From an uncultured Lachnospiraceae bacterium (lineage in GTDB: Bacteria > Bacillota > Clostridia > Lachnospirales > Lachnospiraceae): a DNA stretch of 64,000 bases. The translations under genes and the position numbers were made by a program. Position 1 is the stretch's first letter. Each line of letters starts with the position of its first letter. A model generated the notes under the pieces. It saw only the letters and a list, made by a program, of their open reading frames with translations, searched no databases and was not told the DNA's origin. Of the stretch, positions 23,995 through 33,009 are shown one piece after another. The stretch is taken from positions 523,052 through 587,051 of the forward strand of contig CANQAP010000001.1 of assembly GCA_947589305.1 (NCBI GenBank), written 5' to 3'.

Positions 23995-25938
23995 ATGATA
24001 CTGGCATGCCATTCTATATCCAAATCATACGGCGCACATGATGTATTAAAAGATATCCAATTTCATATCGAGGCAAAAGAAAAAACGGCGATCATCGGGA
24101 TAAACGGTGCCGGAAAAACTACACTGTTAAAAATCCTGACCGGAGAACTTTCGCCGGATTCCGGAACCATAGAATTGGCAAAGGATATCACGATCGGTTA
24201 TCTTCCTCAACAGCCGGAGCATAGCGCCGATGACCATACCGTCTATGAAACCCTGCTTGCTGTCAAACAGGATATCATCGATCTCGACTGCCGGATGCGT
24301 CAGACGGAACTTGAGATGAAACATGCGGACGGCGAACGACTGGAACTGTTGTACAGGACATATGAACGTCTGACACATGCCTTTGAACGTGCCAACGGAT
24401 ACGCCTACAAAAGTGAGATCAACGGAGTGTTGAACGGTTTGGGATTTACGCAGGAGCAATATGATCAGCCGGTCTCTACACTTTCCGGCGGTCAGAAAAC
24501 CCGTATAGCATTGGGTGCGATCCTGTTGCAAAAACCGGATATCCTTTTACTGGATGAACCGACCAACCATTTGGATACAAAATCCATCGCTTGGCTGGAA
24601 AGCTATTTAGGAAACTATGAAGGGGCGGTACTCCTTGTATCGCATGACCGTTATTTTCTGGACCGGATCGTCACCAAAGTACTCGAACTGGAACGCGGAA
24701 CCTGCAGGACCTATCATGGAAATTACAGCTATTACGCTGCCAAACGCGAGGAAATCCGCAACAATGAATGGAAAAATTATCAGAACCAGCAGGCAGCCAT
24801 ACAACATCAGGAAGCAGTCATTGCAAAGCTGCGTTCCTTCAATCGTGAAAAATCCGTGAAACGGGCGGAAAGCCGTGAAAAACTTTTAAATAAAATGGAA
24901 CGCATCGAGAAACCGACAGAGTTAAAAGATTCCATGCGGATACGACTGGAACCGGAAACCGAGAGCGGATATGATGTACTGTTCATGGAACATATCTCAA
25001 AATCCTTTGACCAAGTGACCTTGTTTCAGGATATCACCATTGACATTAAGCGTGGCGAGCGTGTGGCTTTGATCGGGGATAACGGAACCGGAAAAACGAC
25101 GATTCTGAAACTGATCAATCAACTCCTCCCGAAAGATTCCGGCAGTATAACACTGGGTTCCCGTGTCACCATCGGTTATTATGACCAAGAGCATCAGGTA
25201 CTTTCACCGGACAAAACGATTTTTCAGGAAATATCCGATGCCTATCCTGCGCTGAACCATACGCGCATCCGCACGATACTGGCTGCCTTTCTTTTTATGG
25301 GGGATGATGTATTCAAAAAGATCCACGACTTAAGCGGCGGAGAGCAGGGTCGCGTGGCTTTGGCAAAACTGATGCTGTCTTCCGCAAATTTTCTGATATT
25401 AGACGAACCTACGAATCATTTGGATATTCCGTCCAAAGAAATTCTGGAATCCGCTTTATGTAACTATACCGGAACGGTACTGTATGTTTCCCATGACCGG
25501 TATTTTATCAATAAGACGGCAACACGTATTTTGGATTTAACCGGACAACACTTAAATGAATATAAGGGAAACTATGATTATTATTTAGAAAAACGGGATA
25601 CTGTGGAACAGGCTTACGCTTCGGCACATCCCACAGCGAACGATCCTGCCGATCCCGCTCTGCCGGCGGCAAATGATGCCACTACCGGCGGAAGCAAAGC
25701 AGAATGGCAGGCAAAAAAACAGGAACAGGCGCAACAGAGAAAAAAGGAAAATCACATCAAAAAAATAGAAGCTGCCATTTCGCAGCTGGAGGATCAAATC
25801 CATCAGATCAACGAAGAACTCTGCAAACCGGAAATTGCAACCAATGCAGAACTGTGCCTGAAATACACCACCGAACAGCAAGAAGCCAACATGCAATTGG
25901 ACCGTCTATATGACGAATGGGAAGCACTCAGTGAATAG
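23995..25938 (+). CDS. ABC-F family ATPase (YdiF-like)
   Basis: A 647-residue duplicated ABC ATPase without membrane domains. Each half has Walker A (GINGAGKTT; GDNGTGKTT), signature (LSGGQKTR; LSGGEQGR) and Walker B (DEPTNHLD twice). A charged interdomain linker of about 80 residues (from about 235) is the region that enters the ribosome. The C-terminal extension from about 575 is a lysine/glutamate-rich coiled coil after an alanine/proline-rich stretch. ABC-F proteins act on stalled ribosomes; a resistance role is not indicated. The ATG at 23995 has GGAGG upstream, unlike the ATG at 23971. Confidence 0.94.
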   Translation: MILACHSISKSYGAHDVLKDIQFHIEAKEKTAIIGINGAGKTTLLKILTGELSPDSGTIELAKDITIGYLPQQPEHSADDHTVYETLLAVKQDIIDLDCRMRQTELEMKHADGERLELLYRTYERLTHAFERANGYAYKSEINGVLNGLGFTQEQYDQPVSTLSGGQKTRIALGAILLQKPDILLLDEPTNHLDTKSIAWLESYLGNYEGAVLLVSHDRYFLDRIVTKVLELERGTCRTYHGNYSYYAAKREEIRNNEWKNYQNQQAAIQHQEAVIAKLRSFNREKSVKRAESREKLLNKMERIEKPTELKDSMRIRLEPETESGYDVLFMEHISKSFDQVTLFQDITIDIKRGERVALIGDNGTGKTTILKLINQLLPKDSGSITLGSRVTIGYYDQEHQVLSPDKTIFQEISDAYPALNHTRIRTILAAFLFMGDDVFKKIHDLSGGEQGRVALAKLMLSSANFLILDEPTNHLDIPSKEILESALCNYTGTVLYVSHDRYFINKTATRILDLTGQHLNEYKGNYDYYLEKRDTVEQAYASAHPTANDPADPALPAANDATTGGSKAEWQAKKQEQAQQRKKENHIKKIEAAISQLEDQIHQINEELCKPEIATNAELCLKYTTEQQEANMQLDRLYDEWEALSE

Positions 25939-25946
25939 TGCTTCCC
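25919..25946. terminator. Hairpin overlapping the ABC-F stop codon
   Basis: A perfect 10-bp stem GGGAAGCACT/AGTGCTTCCC with an 8-base loop includes the TAG stop. There is no clear T-run, so termination strength is uncertain. It lies between two convergent genes. Confidence 0.5.
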
Positions 25947-25986
25947 ATATTTCTGACTTCCTATGCCGATAAGACCTGACATACGA

Positions 25987-27198
25987 TCAGGATAATTTTG
26001 TTTCTAATGTTTCACGAATCGCTTTGATAAATCCTTCACTTGATAACGGGGTCGGATCAGGGATGGATGTGATCATCGCCAAATCTTTCGTCATCTTGCC
26101 TGATTCAATCGTCTCTAACGTCGCCTGTTCCAAAGAATCTGCAAAGCGCATCAGTTCCGGAAGCTGATCCATCTCGCCTCTTTTACGTAACGCGCCGGTC
26201 CATGCAAAGATCGTTGCCACCGAGTTCGTCGAAGTCTCCTCCCCTTTCAAATGCTTATAATAGTGCCGCTGAACCGTACCATGAGCGGCTTCGTACTCAT
26301 AATATCCTTCCGGAGAAACCAGTACGGATGTCATCATGGCAAGCGAACCGAACGCACTCGAGACCATATCGCTCATAACGTCGCCGTCATAATTCTTACA
26401 AGCCCAGATAAATCCGCCTTTTGCCTTCATCACACGGGCTACCGCATCATCGATGAGCGTATAGAAATACTCAATACCTGCCTCCGTAAATTTTGCATCG
26501 TACTCCGCATCATAGATTTCCTGAAAAATATCTTTGAAGCGATGATCGTATGTTTTTGAAATGGTATCTTTCGTCGCAAACCATAAATCCTGCTTGGTAT
26601 CCAACGCATAATTAAAGCAGCATCGTGCAAAACTTTCAATGGATTTATCCGTATTATGAATCCCCTGAATGATACCGGCTCCTTCAAATGTATGTATGGT
26701 TTCTCTGATTTCCGTTCCGTCCGTTCCGGTAAATACCAATTCCGCTGTACCGGCTGACGGAACACGGATTTCCGTATTTTTATATACATCACCGTATGCG
26801 TGACGGGCGAGCGTGATCGGTTTTTCCCAGTTTTTGACGCATGGTTCAATCCCTTTCACCACGATCGGCGTCCGAAAGACGGTTCCGTCCAAAGCCGCAC
26901 GAATTGTGCCGTTCGGGCTTTTCCACATTTCCTTTAACTGATATTCTTTCATACGGGCGGCGTTCGGCGTAATGGTCGCACATTTTACGGCAACTCCATA
27001 TTTTTTGGTCGCTTTTGCACTATCCCATGTCACCTGATCATTGGTTTCATTTCTATATTCTAACCCTAAATCGTAATATTCCGTTTTCAGATCGATATAC
27101 GGAAGTAATAACTCATCTTTTATCATCTTCCAAAGAATCCGCGTCATTTCATCCCCATCCATTTCCACTAACGGGGTTTTCATCTTGATTTTTTCCAT
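25987..27198 (-). CDS. icd: NADP-dependent isocitrate dehydrogenase
   Basis: A 403-residue enzyme of the eukaryotic-like homodimeric type, oxidising isocitrate to 2-oxoglutarate and CO2. The N-terminus [16 protein letters not shown] is typical, as is the substrate region [17 protein letters not shown]. The metal-binding aspartates lie in [13 protein letters not shown], and [11 protein letters not shown] follows. The ATG at 27198 follows AGGAGGTCAGGC. A promoter lies just upstream, so it is probably a single-gene unit. It would pair functionally with the aconitase-family hydratase at 33967-36252. Confidence 0.96.
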   Translation of the reverse strand: MEKIKMKTPLVEMDGDEMTRILWKMIKDELLLPYIDLKTEYYDLGLEYRNETNDQVTWDSAKATKKYGVAVKCATITPNAARMKEYQLKEMWKSPNGTIRAALDGTVFRTPIVVKGIEPCVKNWEKPITLARHAYGDVYKNTEIRVPSAGTAELVFTGTDGTEIRETIHTFEGAGIIQGIHNTDKSIESFARCCFNYALDTKQDLWFATKDTISKTYDHRFKDIFQEIYDAEYDAKFTEAGIEYFYTLIDDAVARVMKAKGGFIWACKNYDGDVMSDMVSSAFGSLAMMTSVLVSPEGYYEYEAAHGTVQRHYYKHLKGEETSTNSVATIFAWTGALRKRGEMDQLPELMRFADSLEQATLETIESGKMTKDLAMITSIPDPTPLSSEGFIKAIRETLETKLS

Positions 27199-27236
27199 GC
27201 CTGACCTCCTCATGCTTTGTTGTATTCTATCTCCAC

Positions 27237-27265
27237 ATTGTACGCATTGCCCATAATTTTGTCAA
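27237..27265 (-). promoter_or_regulatory. icd promoter
   Basis: On the minus strand TTGACA (27260-27265), 17 bases and TACAAT (27237-27242), 39 bases before the start codon. Confidence 0.8.
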
Positions 27266-27301
27266 ATCATCCACGTAATTGTGTCTGATTTTGCATATTT
27301 T

Positions 27302-27487
27302 TTATTTCTCATCTTCATCTTCAAACGTCCGGTCGGAACGGTCGGAATGTCTGCCTGCCAGCATCATCACCAGCAAGACGACCACGGACACGATTAAAAT
27401 GACTGCTGCGATCCAAGGACGGAATCCGTCCCCTGTGATCGGTGACGATAAAAAAATAGTTGGAATTTGATATAGCATTGAATTCAT
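27302..27487 (-). CDS. Small single-pass membrane protein
   Basis: A 61-residue protein with one hydrophobic helix at about residues 25-44 (WIAAVILIVSVVVLLVMM) and a charged, acidic C-terminal tail (FEDEDEK). AAAGGG precedes the ATG. It lies 23 bases after the larger membrane protein gene and is probably co-transcribed with it. No family is recognised. Confidence 0.6.
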   Translation of the reverse strand: MNSMLYQIPTIFLSSPITGDGFRPWIAAVILIVSVVVLLVMMLAGRHSDRSDRTFEDEDEK

Positions 27488-27510
27488 CCTTTTCCCTTTC
27501 TGATCTGATT

Positions 27511-28692
27511 CTACCGATTCTTTTTCTTTCCACGCCTTCCGGCGTTATATTTTGCACCCTCTGAACCGACACGCTTCCGATATATCAGATAGTAATCGAC
27601 ATATTCCTGACTGATCAACTGATTCTGATATAACGCCTGCAGGGTTTCTTCATATTCCGAGTCTATGATGTCGGAATCCGCAAGCGAATAAAGGGTATCA
27701 TTGACGGAAGACTGATACTCTTTAATGGAAATGATCTGTTCCCGAAACAGGATACTGGTTTTATAGATTTCTTTGAAGAAATCATTATACCGTACATCTC
27801 TGGTCACAATATCATCTACCACAAAACTTGTCTGCAGCATATTCCATACCGCTTTTGCAGAAGTATTCGTAATACGAATGCCGTCTCCCAATTCAAAGAT
27901 ATTCTTATATACCACCGGTCTGCCGTTTTTTTGACCTTCATGATACGTCGGCAGATACGGAGCAAACACCGTACACAACAGCGACTCTTTGCGGAACTGT
28001 GGATATTCCTCTTTCGCCTGACAAATGACTCCCCGATGATATTTTAAGGTCGTGACTCTGGATGTCGGCATGATCAATTCCCTCACCTTTTCTCCCAAGA
28101 CCAACAGATGCAGTTGTCCGTGATATACCCACATATATGCCGGCTGCTGGTGGATCCTCCGCTCTTTCCAGTCATCGATCATGATCGTTTTATAATCTTT
28201 CCGGATCTTATACTTATAAAATACCTGTTTGATTTTTTTCTTGTCATAATCCATGAGGGAATCCGCTTTGTCTTTTTTCGGTTCGGTTTCCTCATCGTCT
28301 TTCTTTCTTTTTTTTCGGGTGTTCTCCGGTTCGATGCCCGGCTTAGTGACCGTCTCTGAAAGCGGCAGATCCATTGTATCCGGATCCGGTGCCGGATGAT
28401 CTTCTGCCATCTGCGGTTGTGCAGATGGCTCTGCTTTTTCTGTCTCGTCCGCTTTTTCTGTCTCGTCTGCTTCTTGTGTATCTTCCTTTAATCCTTCTTC
28501 TATGGTCACATTCTGAATCAGAGCGATCGCCACGATTCCCATAGCGACGCCCACTAGGAATAAAATCATGGAATTGATGAAAAAAGAGGTCACGATGCCT
28601 CCGATTCCCAAAACGATCAAAATGGGAATCGACAGAACATATAATCGAGTCAGCCAGTTTCCGTATCGTAAACCGATTAAGAATTTTTTCAT
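27511..28692 (-). CDS. Unknown membrane-anchored protein
   Basis: A 393-residue protein. Two hydrophobic helices near the N-terminus (about residues 19-37 and 39-60) are followed by a low-complexity acidic/lysine stretch (about 68-150) containing a tandem DETEKA duplication. Then comes a soluble C-terminal domain of about 240 residues (from KIKQVFYKYKIRKDY) that I do not recognise, ending in a strongly basic RRGKKKNR. The ATG at 28692 follows GGGAGGGAGCGG. It lies 23 bases after the hydrogenase gene. It may be a cytoplasm-facing scaffold on the membrane, but no function can be assigned. Confidence 0.75.
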   Translation of the reverse strand: MKKFLIGLRYGNWLTRLYVLSIPILIVLGIGGIVTSFFINSMILFLVGVAMGIVAIALIQNVTIEEGLKEDTQEADETEKADETEKAEPSAQPQMAEDHPAPDPDTMDLPLSETVTKPGIEPENTRKKRKKDDEETEPKKDKADSLMDYDKKKIKQVFYKYKIRKDYKTIMIDDWKERRIHQQPAYMWVYHGQLHLLVLGEKVRELIMPTSRVTTLKYHRGVICQAKEEYPQFRKESLLCTVFAPYLPTYHEGQKNGRPVVYKNIFELGDGIRITNTSAKAVWNMLQTSFVVDDIVTRDVRYNDFFKEIYKTSILFREQIISIKEYQSSVNDTLYSLADSDIIDSEYEETLQALYQNQLISQEYVDYYLIYRKRVGSEGAKYNAGRRGKKKNR

Positions 28693-28715
28693 CCGCTCCC
28701 TCCCCATTTCATCTT

Positions 28716-30221
28716 TTATTTTTGAATATCATTATCCAAAACTGATTTATCCGGTATTGTTTTTCTTGTTGAACCTTTGAAATTCCGCACCGCCACGGTC
28801 GCCTGATTCAGCGGTATATTGGTCCCCGCTCCCGCGATACAGCCTCCCGGGCATCCCATGCCTTCGATCAGGCATCCGTTTTTCCTGCCTGCCTTTGCCA
28901 GCATCAGCATCTTTCGGCATTCGTCCAGTCCTTCCGCATGTTCAATATTCACTTCTATATCCGGATGATATTCACGGATACACGCTTTTACCGCATCCGC
29001 TACGCCGCCTGCAACCGCATATCCGCGTCCGGCTCCTGTCGCATCGTTCACCGGAACGCCCTGACGGAAATCGTCGAACTCGATATCCTGTACAATAAAC
29101 ATGGCGTCCAATTCTTCAAACGTTATGACAAAATCCACATCACTTCGCACGGTACGTCTGGACGCTTCCAGTTTTTTAGCGGCACAAGGTCCGATAAACA
29201 CCACGGACGCATCCGGATGTTCTTTTTTTATGATTCTGGCTGTTGCCACCATCGGCGTCAATTCATTGGAAATCATACTGATTGTTTCCGGAAAATACTT
29301 TTTCGCCAGCATCGCCCAAGACGGACAGCAGGAAGTCAGAAGGAACGGCTGTTTTCCGCCTGCAACCGCTTCCACATAATGTTCGGCTTCCGCCATTGCA
29401 CCGATGTCCGCACCCATTGCCACTTCATAGACATCCTTAAACCCTAATTTCAGCAGAGCCGCCTTGATCTTATCCGGCGTTGCATATTCGCCAAACTGAC
29501 CGACAAATGCCGGCGCAATTTCCGCAATGATCTCCCGGCCGGTTTTCATGGCTCGAATCAACTGAAACAATTGTGACTTATCCGCTATCGCGCCGAACGG
29601 ACAACTGACCATGCACATGCCGCAGGACACGCATTTGTCTTCATTGATCTTAGCCCGTCCCTGTTCGTCGCTTTCGATCGCGCCGACGCCGCAGGCATCC
29701 GCGCAGGGACGTCTTTTATTTGCAATGGCATCATACGGGCAGTTCATTTTACACTTTCCGCATTTAATACATTTATTCTGATCGATAAACGACCGTCCGT
29801 TCACCCAAGAAATCGCATCCATCGGGCATACTTCCATACACGGATGCGCCACGCATCCTTTGCATTGATTACTGACTTCATATATATTATTTTCACACGC
29901 ATTGCACGCCGACGGAATCACCTGCATCAGCGGCGGTTCATAATACTTTTCATCTATGGCGCTTTCTTCCAAACCCTGCGTCACATGAACCGGTCGATCT
30001 TCCGGACGCAGGGACATGCCCATTGCCAGACGTACCCGTTCACTGGTGATCGCACGTTCACGGTATATGTTATCACAATATTGCGGTGTATCTCCCGGCG
30101 TTATGATATATGGAATCGCCTCGATATCGTCATTGATCGAATCCGAATGATAAGCAACTTTGGCGATCTCAATAAATACCTGCTTCCGCAGCCGTCGAAC
30201 GTCTGTCTCTAAACCTCGCAT
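28716..30221 (-). CDS. Monomeric [FeFe] hydrogenase, group B-like
   Basis: A 501-residue iron-sulfur protein. Clusters of cysteines at about 107-220 form several [4Fe-4S] sites (CKGCVAHPCMEVCP, CIKCGKCKMNCP, CVSCGMCMVSCP). The H-cluster motifs follow: TSCCPSW (L1), FIGPCAAKKLE (L2, with GPC where group A has MPC) and EGMGCPGGC (L3). These variant motifs point to the group B hydrogenases of anaerobes, whose physiological role and direction are not well known. An additional cluster motif CADACGVGAI is present. No maturation gene (hydE, hydF, hydG) is in the window. Confidence 0.88.
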   Translation of the reverse strand: MRGLETDVRRLRKQVFIEIAKVAYHSDSINDDIEAIPYIITPGDTPQYCDNIYRERAITSERVRLAMGMSLRPEDRPVHVTQGLEESAIDEKYYEPPLMQVIPSACNACENNIYEVSNQCKGCVAHPCMEVCPMDAISWVNGRSFIDQNKCIKCGKCKMNCPYDAIANKRRPCADACGVGAIESDEQGRAKINEDKCVSCGMCMVSCPFGAIADKSQLFQLIRAMKTGREIIAEIAPAFVGQFGEYATPDKIKAALLKLGFKDVYEVAMGADIGAMAEAEHYVEAVAGGKQPFLLTSCCPSWAMLAKKYFPETISMISNELTPMVATARIIKKEHPDASVVFIGPCAAKKLEASRRTVRSDVDFVITFEELDAMFIVQDIEFDDFRQGVPVNDATGAGRGYAVAGGVADAVKACIREYHPDIEVNIEHAEGLDECRKMLMLAKAGRKNGCLIEGMGCPGGCIAGAGTNIPLNQATVAVRNFKGSTRKTIPDKSVLDNDIQK

Positions 30222-30261
30222 ATAAAACCTCCGTCTTGTTGTTACTATGTACTCTGATTTC

Positions 30262-30290
30262 AGTATACACCTTTCTTCCGTTTCTGTCTA
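30262..30290 (-). promoter_or_regulatory. Hydrogenase operon promoter
   Basis: On the minus strand TAGACA (30285-30290), 17 bases and TATACT (30262-30267), about 40 bases before the start codon. Confidence 0.65.
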
Positions 30291-30355
30291 TGTTCAGGCT
30301 TTTACGGTTCAGCCTTTGATCCTTCTCTCCGTTTCCGGAAGATATGATTTTATCG

Positions 30356-30384
30356 TTGCAGTTTTGTCCGTTTCATACTATACT
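30356..30384 (+). promoter_or_regulatory. Promoter of the lytic transglycosylase gene
   Basis: TTGCAG (30356-30361), 17 bases and TATACT (30379-30384), about 50 bases before the start codon. Confidence 0.65.
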
Positions 30385-30434
30385 AAAGCTATCAAAAGGA
30401 TCTAGGATCCGCAAAGCAAAGGACAGATAACCAT

Positions 30435-31004
30435 ATGGCACATGTATCATCAATGACTTATACAAGTGAAGCACAGTTTACGGAAGCAGTGGAGCAGATC
30501 AAAGCCGCGCGTCTGTCAAGGGAATCGTTTCAGGCGTCCCGTACCGGACAGCAGGCTTCTTTTCAGGATGTATTTGCCGCCAGTCTTGCATCTTCCGCTT
30601 CCGCTCACGATCCTGCCCCGGTCAGTCCGGAGACATTGGAGACCTATTTCCAACAGGCTGCATCGGCTTACGGGATTTCTGTCGATTTGTTGAAAGCTGT
30701 CGCAAAACAAGAATCCGGTTTCCAGACAGATATCGTCTCGTCTGCAGGAGCCATCGGCGTCATGCAGCTTATGCCTGCGACCGCATCTTATCTTGGCGTT
30801 TCAAATCCTTACGATCCGCAGCAAAATATCATGGGAGGCGCCAAGCTTCTTTCTGAACTCTCGGCGCACTATAACGGCGACCTGTCTCTGACGCTGGCAG
30901 CCTATAATGCCGGTATCGGTATCGTAGACCAATGCGGCGCTGTTCCTCCAATTCAGGAAACCCAGCATTTTGTATCAGCGATCCTAACAAGTCTCGGACA
31001 GTAG
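30435..31004 (+). CDS. Lytic transglycosylase (SLT domain)
   Basis: A 189-residue protein. Residues of about 75-185 form the SLT lysozyme-like domain with catalytic E93 (AVAKQESGFQ), GAIGVMQLMPATA and LAAYNAGIG, all family signatures. The enzyme cleaves peptidoglycan glycan strands to 1,6-anhydro products. There is no signal peptide in the first 75 residues, which are polar and alanine/serine-rich, so export would need another route or the protein may serve a secretion or flagellar-type assembly. AAAGGAC lies upstream of the ATG. It is a single gene between divergent and convergent neighbours. Confidence 0.9.
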   Translation: MAHVSSMTYTSEAQFTEAVEQIKAARLSRESFQASRTGQQASFQDVFAASLASSASAHDPAPVSPETLETYFQQAASAYGISVDLLKAVAKQESGFQTDIVSSAGAIGVMQLMPATASYLGVSNPYDPQQNIMGGAKLLSELSAHYNGDLSLTLAAYNAGIGIVDQCGAVPPIQETQHFVSAILTSLGQ

Positions 31005-31017
31005 CGCTGCATATCGT

Positions 31018-31239
31018 TTAATGATGATAATTCTGCATCCGCATGGCATAATGGTCTGCGGTCTGCTTATATTTCCGATAGTCTTTTTCTTTTAATTCTC
31101 CTGCCTGCCAATAGGCATCCAGTGTAGTCTGAAGTTCCTTTAATGCGGCATGCGCCTGATCTTTATAATTATTTTCCAGATTCATTTTCAGTTCGCTCAG
31201 TTTTTGCTCCAGTTCCGTTTTGATCTTCCGTTTTATCAT
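31018..31239 (-). CDS. Small helical hypothetical protein
   Basis: A 73-residue charged protein predicted to be almost entirely helical (KTELEQKLSELKMNLENNYK, then LKELQTTLDAYWQAGEL). The ATG at 31239 follows AAAGGAG. It may be a coiled-coil or small DNA-packaging protein, but no family is recognised. It is convergent with the transglycosylase gene, 13 bases away. Confidence 0.7.
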   Translation of the reverse strand: MIKRKIKTELEQKLSELKMNLENNYKDQAHAALKELQTTLDAYWQAGELKEKDYRKYKQTADHYAMRMQNYHH

Positions 31240-31292
31240 GCCCGCTCCTTTCATCTACAGAAACATACTCCGTGTATCGCCTCTCGTTCGCA

Positions 31293-31321
31293 TTGAATTA
31301 TTTACCATATCATATTATAAT
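31293..31321 (+). promoter_or_regulatory. Promoter of the metallo-hydrolase gene
   Basis: TTGAAT (31293-31298), 17 bases and a perfect TATAAT (31316-31321), with the start codon 40 bases further on. Confidence 0.8.
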
Positions 31322-31361
31322 ATTAATATCACACAGGATTCCTTGCAAGGGGGTAATACAT

Positions 31362-32966
31362 ATGAAACTTACATTTATAGGTGCAGACCATGAAGTAACC
31401 GGCAGTTGCCACTTCCTAGAGATTGCCGGCAAAAAACTCACAGTGGATTGCGGCATGGAACAAGGAGCGGATATCTATGAAAATGAAGAACTGCCATGTT
31501 CCCCTGCAGATATCGACTATATTTTTCTGACGCATGCCCACATTGACCATAGCGGGCTTTTGCCGCTTCTGTACTCACAGGGCTTCCGCGGAACCATTTT
31601 TACGACAAAAGCGACCGCCGATCTATGTCAGATCATGCTTCGTGACAGCGCCCATATACAAGAGATGGAAGCGGAATGGAAAAACAGAAAAGCACGGCGT
31701 TCCGGCTTGCCGGAGGTACTCCCGCTCTATGGGATTCAGGATGCGGAAAATGTGGTGAAGCATTTTCATCCTTTGGATTATGATGAAAAGGTAGAGATCT
31801 GTGACGGCATTCAGGTACGCTTTTCCGATGTCGGACATCTGTTAGGCTCTGCCAGTATCGAACTGTGGGCAACGGAAGAAGGACAAACCGTAAAACTGGC
31901 ATTTTCCGGAGATATCGGTAATATCAACCAGCCCCTGATCCGAGATCCGCAGTATCTGTCAGAAGCCGACTATGTCATTATGGAATCCACCTATGGCGAC
32001 CGAAGCCATGGGAACATGCCGGACTATGTTGCCGAATTGACCCGTATCATCCGAGAGACCTTTCAAAAGGGAGGCAATGTCGTCATTCCTTCTTTTGCGG
32101 TAGGACGGACACAGGAATTACTGTATTTTATCCGGGAGATCAAAACTCATGATCTCTTGCCGGAATTTCCTGATTTTGAAGTCTATGTTGACAGCCCGCT
32201 TGCGGTCGAAGCCACGAATGTCTTTAACCGCAATGTTGAAAGCTGCTTTGATGAAGAAGCGATGGAACTTGTACGGCAGGGGATCAATCCGATCTCTTTT
32301 CCGGGATTAAAGACCTCCGTTACCAGTGAAGATTCCAAAGCCATCAATTTCAATCCACAGCCCAAAGTTATTATTTCTGCTTCGGGCATGTGTGAAGCCG
32401 GTCGTATCCGCCATCACTTAAAACATAACCTCTGGCGTCCGGAATGTACGATTTTATTTGTCGGATATCAGGCAAACGGGACCTTAGGCCGTTCCTTGCT
32501 GGAAGGCGTGCCGGCGGTCACTCTGTTTGGCGAAACGATCGAGGTAAAGGCGCATATCGAAAAATTAGACGGGATCAGCGGGCATGCCGACAAGCAGCAT
32601 CTCATTGAATGGCTGCAGGCAATGTCTCCGAAACCAAAGACCGTATTTGTGGTACACGGTGAAGATTCCGTCTGCGATTCGTTTGTCCGGTGTCTGACAG
32701 ACGAATACGGATATCAAGCATCCGCGCCTTACACCGGTGCTTCTTATGACCTGTTAGCCGGTCAATGGATCACAGACGGTAATCGGATTCACAAACAGCC
32801 TTCCGCTTCTGCCAAATCCAGCCGTGCAGCTACCATCTATCTGAAACTGGTTGCTGCCGGTCAGCGTCTGCTTGCCGTCATCCGGCATAATGAAGGCGGA
32901 ACCAACAAAGACCTCATCAAATTTACCGACCAAATCAACTCTCTGTGTGACAAATGGGACCGCTAA
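31362..32966 (+). CDS. Beta-CASP metallo-beta-lactamase-fold ribonuclease
   Basis: A 534-residue protein of the RNase J/CPSF-73-like group. Motif 2 of the metallo-beta-lactamase fold is FLTHAHIDHSG, preceded by TVDCGMEQG, with FSDVGHLLGSAS and FSGDIG further on. The beta-CASP domain (from about 210) has VVIPSFAVGRTQELLYF and ISASGMCEAGRIRHH, and the C-terminal RMMBL region has ISGHADKQHLIEWL and VFVVHGED. These enzymes cut or trim RNA; substrates of this subgroup are not established. The ATG at 31362 follows AAGGGGG. An extended frame from 31272 runs through the promoter and is rejected. Confidence 0.93.
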   Translation: MKLTFIGADHEVTGSCHFLEIAGKKLTVDCGMEQGADIYENEELPCSPADIDYIFLTHAHIDHSGLLPLLYSQGFRGTIFTTKATADLCQIMLRDSAHIQEMEAEWKNRKARRSGLPEVLPLYGIQDAENVVKHFHPLDYDEKVEICDGIQVRFSDVGHLLGSASIELWATEEGQTVKLAFSGDIGNINQPLIRDPQYLSEADYVIMESTYGDRSHGNMPDYVAELTRIIRETFQKGGNVVIPSFAVGRTQELLYFIREIKTHDLLPEFPDFEVYVDSPLAVEATNVFNRNVESCFDEEAMELVRQGINPISFPGLKTSVTSEDSKAINFNPQPKVIISASGMCEAGRIRHHLKHNLWRPECTILFVGYQANGTLGRSLLEGVPAVTLFGETIEVKAHIEKLDGISGHADKQHLIEWLQAMSPKPKTVFVVHGEDSVCDSFVRCLTDEYGYQASAPYTGASYDLLAGQWITDGNRIHKQPSASAKSSRAATIYLKLVAAGQRLLAVIRHNEGGTNKDLIKFTDQINSLCDKWDR

Positions 32967-33009
32967 TGAATATCCTATTACTAATTCTGTTAGTAATCGA
33001 TATGTCAGC

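Noticed and set aside
32851..33009. Extended start for the subtilase inside the metallo-hydrolase gene
   Set aside because: The extension overlaps the well-supported end of the metallo-hydrolase and adds a sequence unlike any protease propeptide.
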